Shown here: in pieces, positions 4,423 through 5,823 of the stretch | Position numbering within the stretch: position 1 is the first letter of the stretch | Layout: the number at the start of each line of letters is the position of its first letter | From: Acidimicrobiia bacterium | GTDB lineage: Bacteria; Actinomycetota; Acidimicrobiia; Spongiisociales; SHLN01 | Length of the DNA: 5,823 bases | Reading direction: 5' to 3' | Assembly (NCBI GenBank): GCA_004283105.1 | Contig: SHLN01000165.1 | Location: forward strand, 1 to 5,823 | Translations under genes and position numbers: made by a program | Notes under the pieces: generated by a model | What the model saw: the letters and a program-made list of their open reading frames with translations, nothing else | What the model was told of the DNA's origin: nothing | The model's database searches: none

Positions 4423-5823
4423 TCACGGTGTCGTCGGGCAGGTTTCGAAGTGATAGGCAATGCATTCCGCCGGCGAGAGTGGTCGCCCGACCCGCCGGCG
4501 AGCGATGTCGGTGAGTTCCTGGATGTCCAGGGCCCACACCTGCACCCCCATCTCGGTACCGGTCGCGAGATAGCGACCATCGGAACTCAGCGCCACCGAC
4601 GGGAAGATGGCGTGGCCGCCGAAGACCATGCGCGTCTCGCCGGTGTCGGCATCCCACAACTGGGCCGTGCCATCGTGGCTACCGGTCACCACGGCTGATC
4701 CATCCGATGACCAAACGGCGCTCTCGACGGGACCGGCATGACCGGTGAGGGTCCGGACGAGGCTCCCGGCCGACACATCCCAGATCCGAACCGTCCCATC
4801 ACCACCACCCGTTATGAGCCGGGTGCCGTCGGGGCTGAACGCCACCGCACCGATCCACAGCGGGGCGTGGTTCACCTCCATCACCAACTCCCCGGATTCC
4901 ACATCCCACACCTGGACGTTCGGATCGGGTGTGAGCAGCGTCTGGACGGCCAGCAGCTCGCCCGTCTGGTTGAGGTCAACCGTCTGACCGCAGGGGGCGG
5001 GCGGCGCCGCAAAGACGAGCTCTCCGCTGGCGGCGTCCCATACCCGGGCCGGAATCCCGAAGTTGTCGCAGGTCGCCGCGGCGATCCGCTGTCCGTCGCC
5101 GCTCCAAACCGAAGGTGCCTTCATGTAGGGGTGTTCGAACAGCGTCCGGATCGGTTCACCCGTTGCGGCATCCCACAACGCCACCGACCCGTTCACGGCC
5201 TCGAGCCTCGAGCCCGTGGTGGTGAGGAGCCGGGATCCGTCGGGGCTCATGGAAACCCCGGTGACGACCCCCCACTCCTCATTCGGATCGCCTATGTACG
5301 GAGCCACATTCTCGATGACGAGCTGGGGCTTCCAGTTGGAGGTTGGGCGAATGATGACGTCGCGACCCTCAGGTCCGGTTGTGGCGACCAGCTCTCCGCT
5401 CTGGTCGAACCCAACCGCCCGGTGCGCAGGCCAGGCGCCCACTTCGCCTGCCCCGGCGGCGGAGACATCCCACACTCGGACGCTCCCGTCCATGTCTATG
5501 GATGAGCCGACGCTACCGGACCCGTCGAGCGCTACCTGCAGGACGAGTGACGAGTGTCCTGGGAGGCTCAACCGGGGCTTGATGGCATCGTTCACGATCG
5601 ACCATACGCTCACTTCGCCCCCGTCTCCGCCCGTCACGAGGGTGCGTCCGTCGTTGCTCAGATCGAGTGACGTGACCTGCAGAGTCCCGGCATCTGTTGA
5701 GACGATCTGGGCTCGCGTTGCCACGTCCCAGATCCGGATGGTGCCGTCCATACTGCTCGTGATCAGGGTGCCGCCGCCGGGAGAGAACTCCGCTCCCGTA
5801 ACCGGACCTTCATGACCTTGAAA
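4423..5823 (-). CDS. WD40-repeat beta-propeller protein, C-terminal part (N-terminus outside window)
   Basis: The frame is open from the right window edge to a TGA at 4425-4423, giving 466 visible residues. Although an ATG lies at 5751, residues before it read FQGHEGPVTGAEFSPGG, an in-frame WD40 blade, so the protein continues upstream. About ten blade units follow, with clear GH...SPDG...D-G-T-IWD signatures such as FSPDGTRLITGGGDGTVRIWDVSAGSLVRTLTGHAGPV. Blades in the middle (VIIRPTSNWKPQ; ATCDNFGIPARVWD; QTLLTPDPNVQVWD) are irregular. WD40 propellers are protein-docking scaffolds with no catalysis of their own. The last 34 residues (4426-4527: LTDIARRRVGRPLSPAECIAYHFETCP) resemble the tail I know from actinobacterial STAND NTPase/BTAD regulators with C-terminal WD40 domains (LA..R..R.LT..EC..Y). 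I infer that the missing N-terminus may hold an NTPase, kinase or DNA-binding region. A lipoprotein gene follows 69 bases downstream. Confidence 0.9.
   Translation of the reverse strand, partial: FQGHEGPVTGAEFSPGGGTLITSSMDGTIRIWDVATRAQIVSTDAGTLQVTSLDLSNDGRTLVTGGDGGEVSVWSIVNDAIKPRLSLPGHSSLVLQVALDGSGSVGSSIDMDGSVRVWDVSAAGAGEVGAWPAHRAVGFDQSGELVATTGPEGRDVIIRPTSNWKPQLVIENVAPYIGDPNEEWGVVTGVSMSPDGSRLLTTTGSRLEAVNGSVALWDAATGEPIRTLFEHPYMKAPSVWSGDGQRIAAATCDNFGIPARVWDAASGELVFAAPPAPCGQTVDLNQTGELLAVQTLLTPDPNVQVWDVESGELVMEVNHAPLWIGAVAFSPDGTRLITGGGDGTVRIWDVSAGSLVRTLTGHAGPVESAVWSSDGSAVVTGSHDGTAQLWDADTGETRMVFGGHAIFPSVALSSDGRYLATGTEMGVQVWALDIQELTDIARRRVGRPLSPAECIAYHFETCPTTP

Noticed and set aside
4738..5505. 255-residue + strand frame inside the WD40 gene
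   Set aside because: It is the antisense of regular WD40 codons. Its repetitive look comes from the underlying repeats.

Overview
This is a GC-rich bacterial window with dense gene packing. It most likely comes from an actinobacterium, possibly a less-studied lineage such as the Acidimicrobiia. That placement is inference from four things: strong G/C preference at third codon positions, a MazEF pair that resembles mycobacterial MazEF from memory, a WD40 protein ending in a tail typical of actinobacterial STAND/WD40 regulators, and two genes with a TANNNT box a few bases before an ATG that lacks a Shine-Dalgarno sequence (the actinobacterial leaderless pattern).

Layout, left to right. (1) The 3' end of an unrecognised + strand gene ends at 394. 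(2) A complete + strand ACR3-family arsenite efflux permease lies at 417-1475. (3) Convergent to it, and overlapping its last 7 bases, is a - strand gene at 1469-2953 for a 4-hydroxybutyryl-CoA dehydratase/vinylacetyl-CoA isomerase-type protein (Pfam HpaB superfamily). It carries the iron-sulfur and flavin-chemistry residues known from AbfD. (4) A 239-base divergent intergenic region follows, with the promoter and operator of the next operon at its right edge. (5) A compact + strand toxin-antitoxin operon, mazE-mazF, lies at 3193-3764, with a 1-base stop/start overlap. (6) An imperfect hairpin at 3800-3828 sits between converging genes. (7) On the - strand are a small lipoprotein gene (3847-4353) and, 69 bases upstream of it, the 3' part of a WD40 beta-propeller gene (4423 to beyond 5823). 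These two are probably co-transcribed.

The modules look functionally independent: metalloid export, a CoA-ester radical dehydratase, a toxin-antitoxin pair, and a WD40/lipoprotein pair. I see no mobile element, tRNA, rRNA or CRISPR array. I do not see a clear new multi-gene system. The points most worth a second look are the one-residue-shorter His-to-Cys cluster-ligand spacing in the AbfD-like protein, the three-half-site operator overlapping the -10 box of a probably leaderless mazE, and the uncharacterised lipoprotein next to a large WD40 protein.
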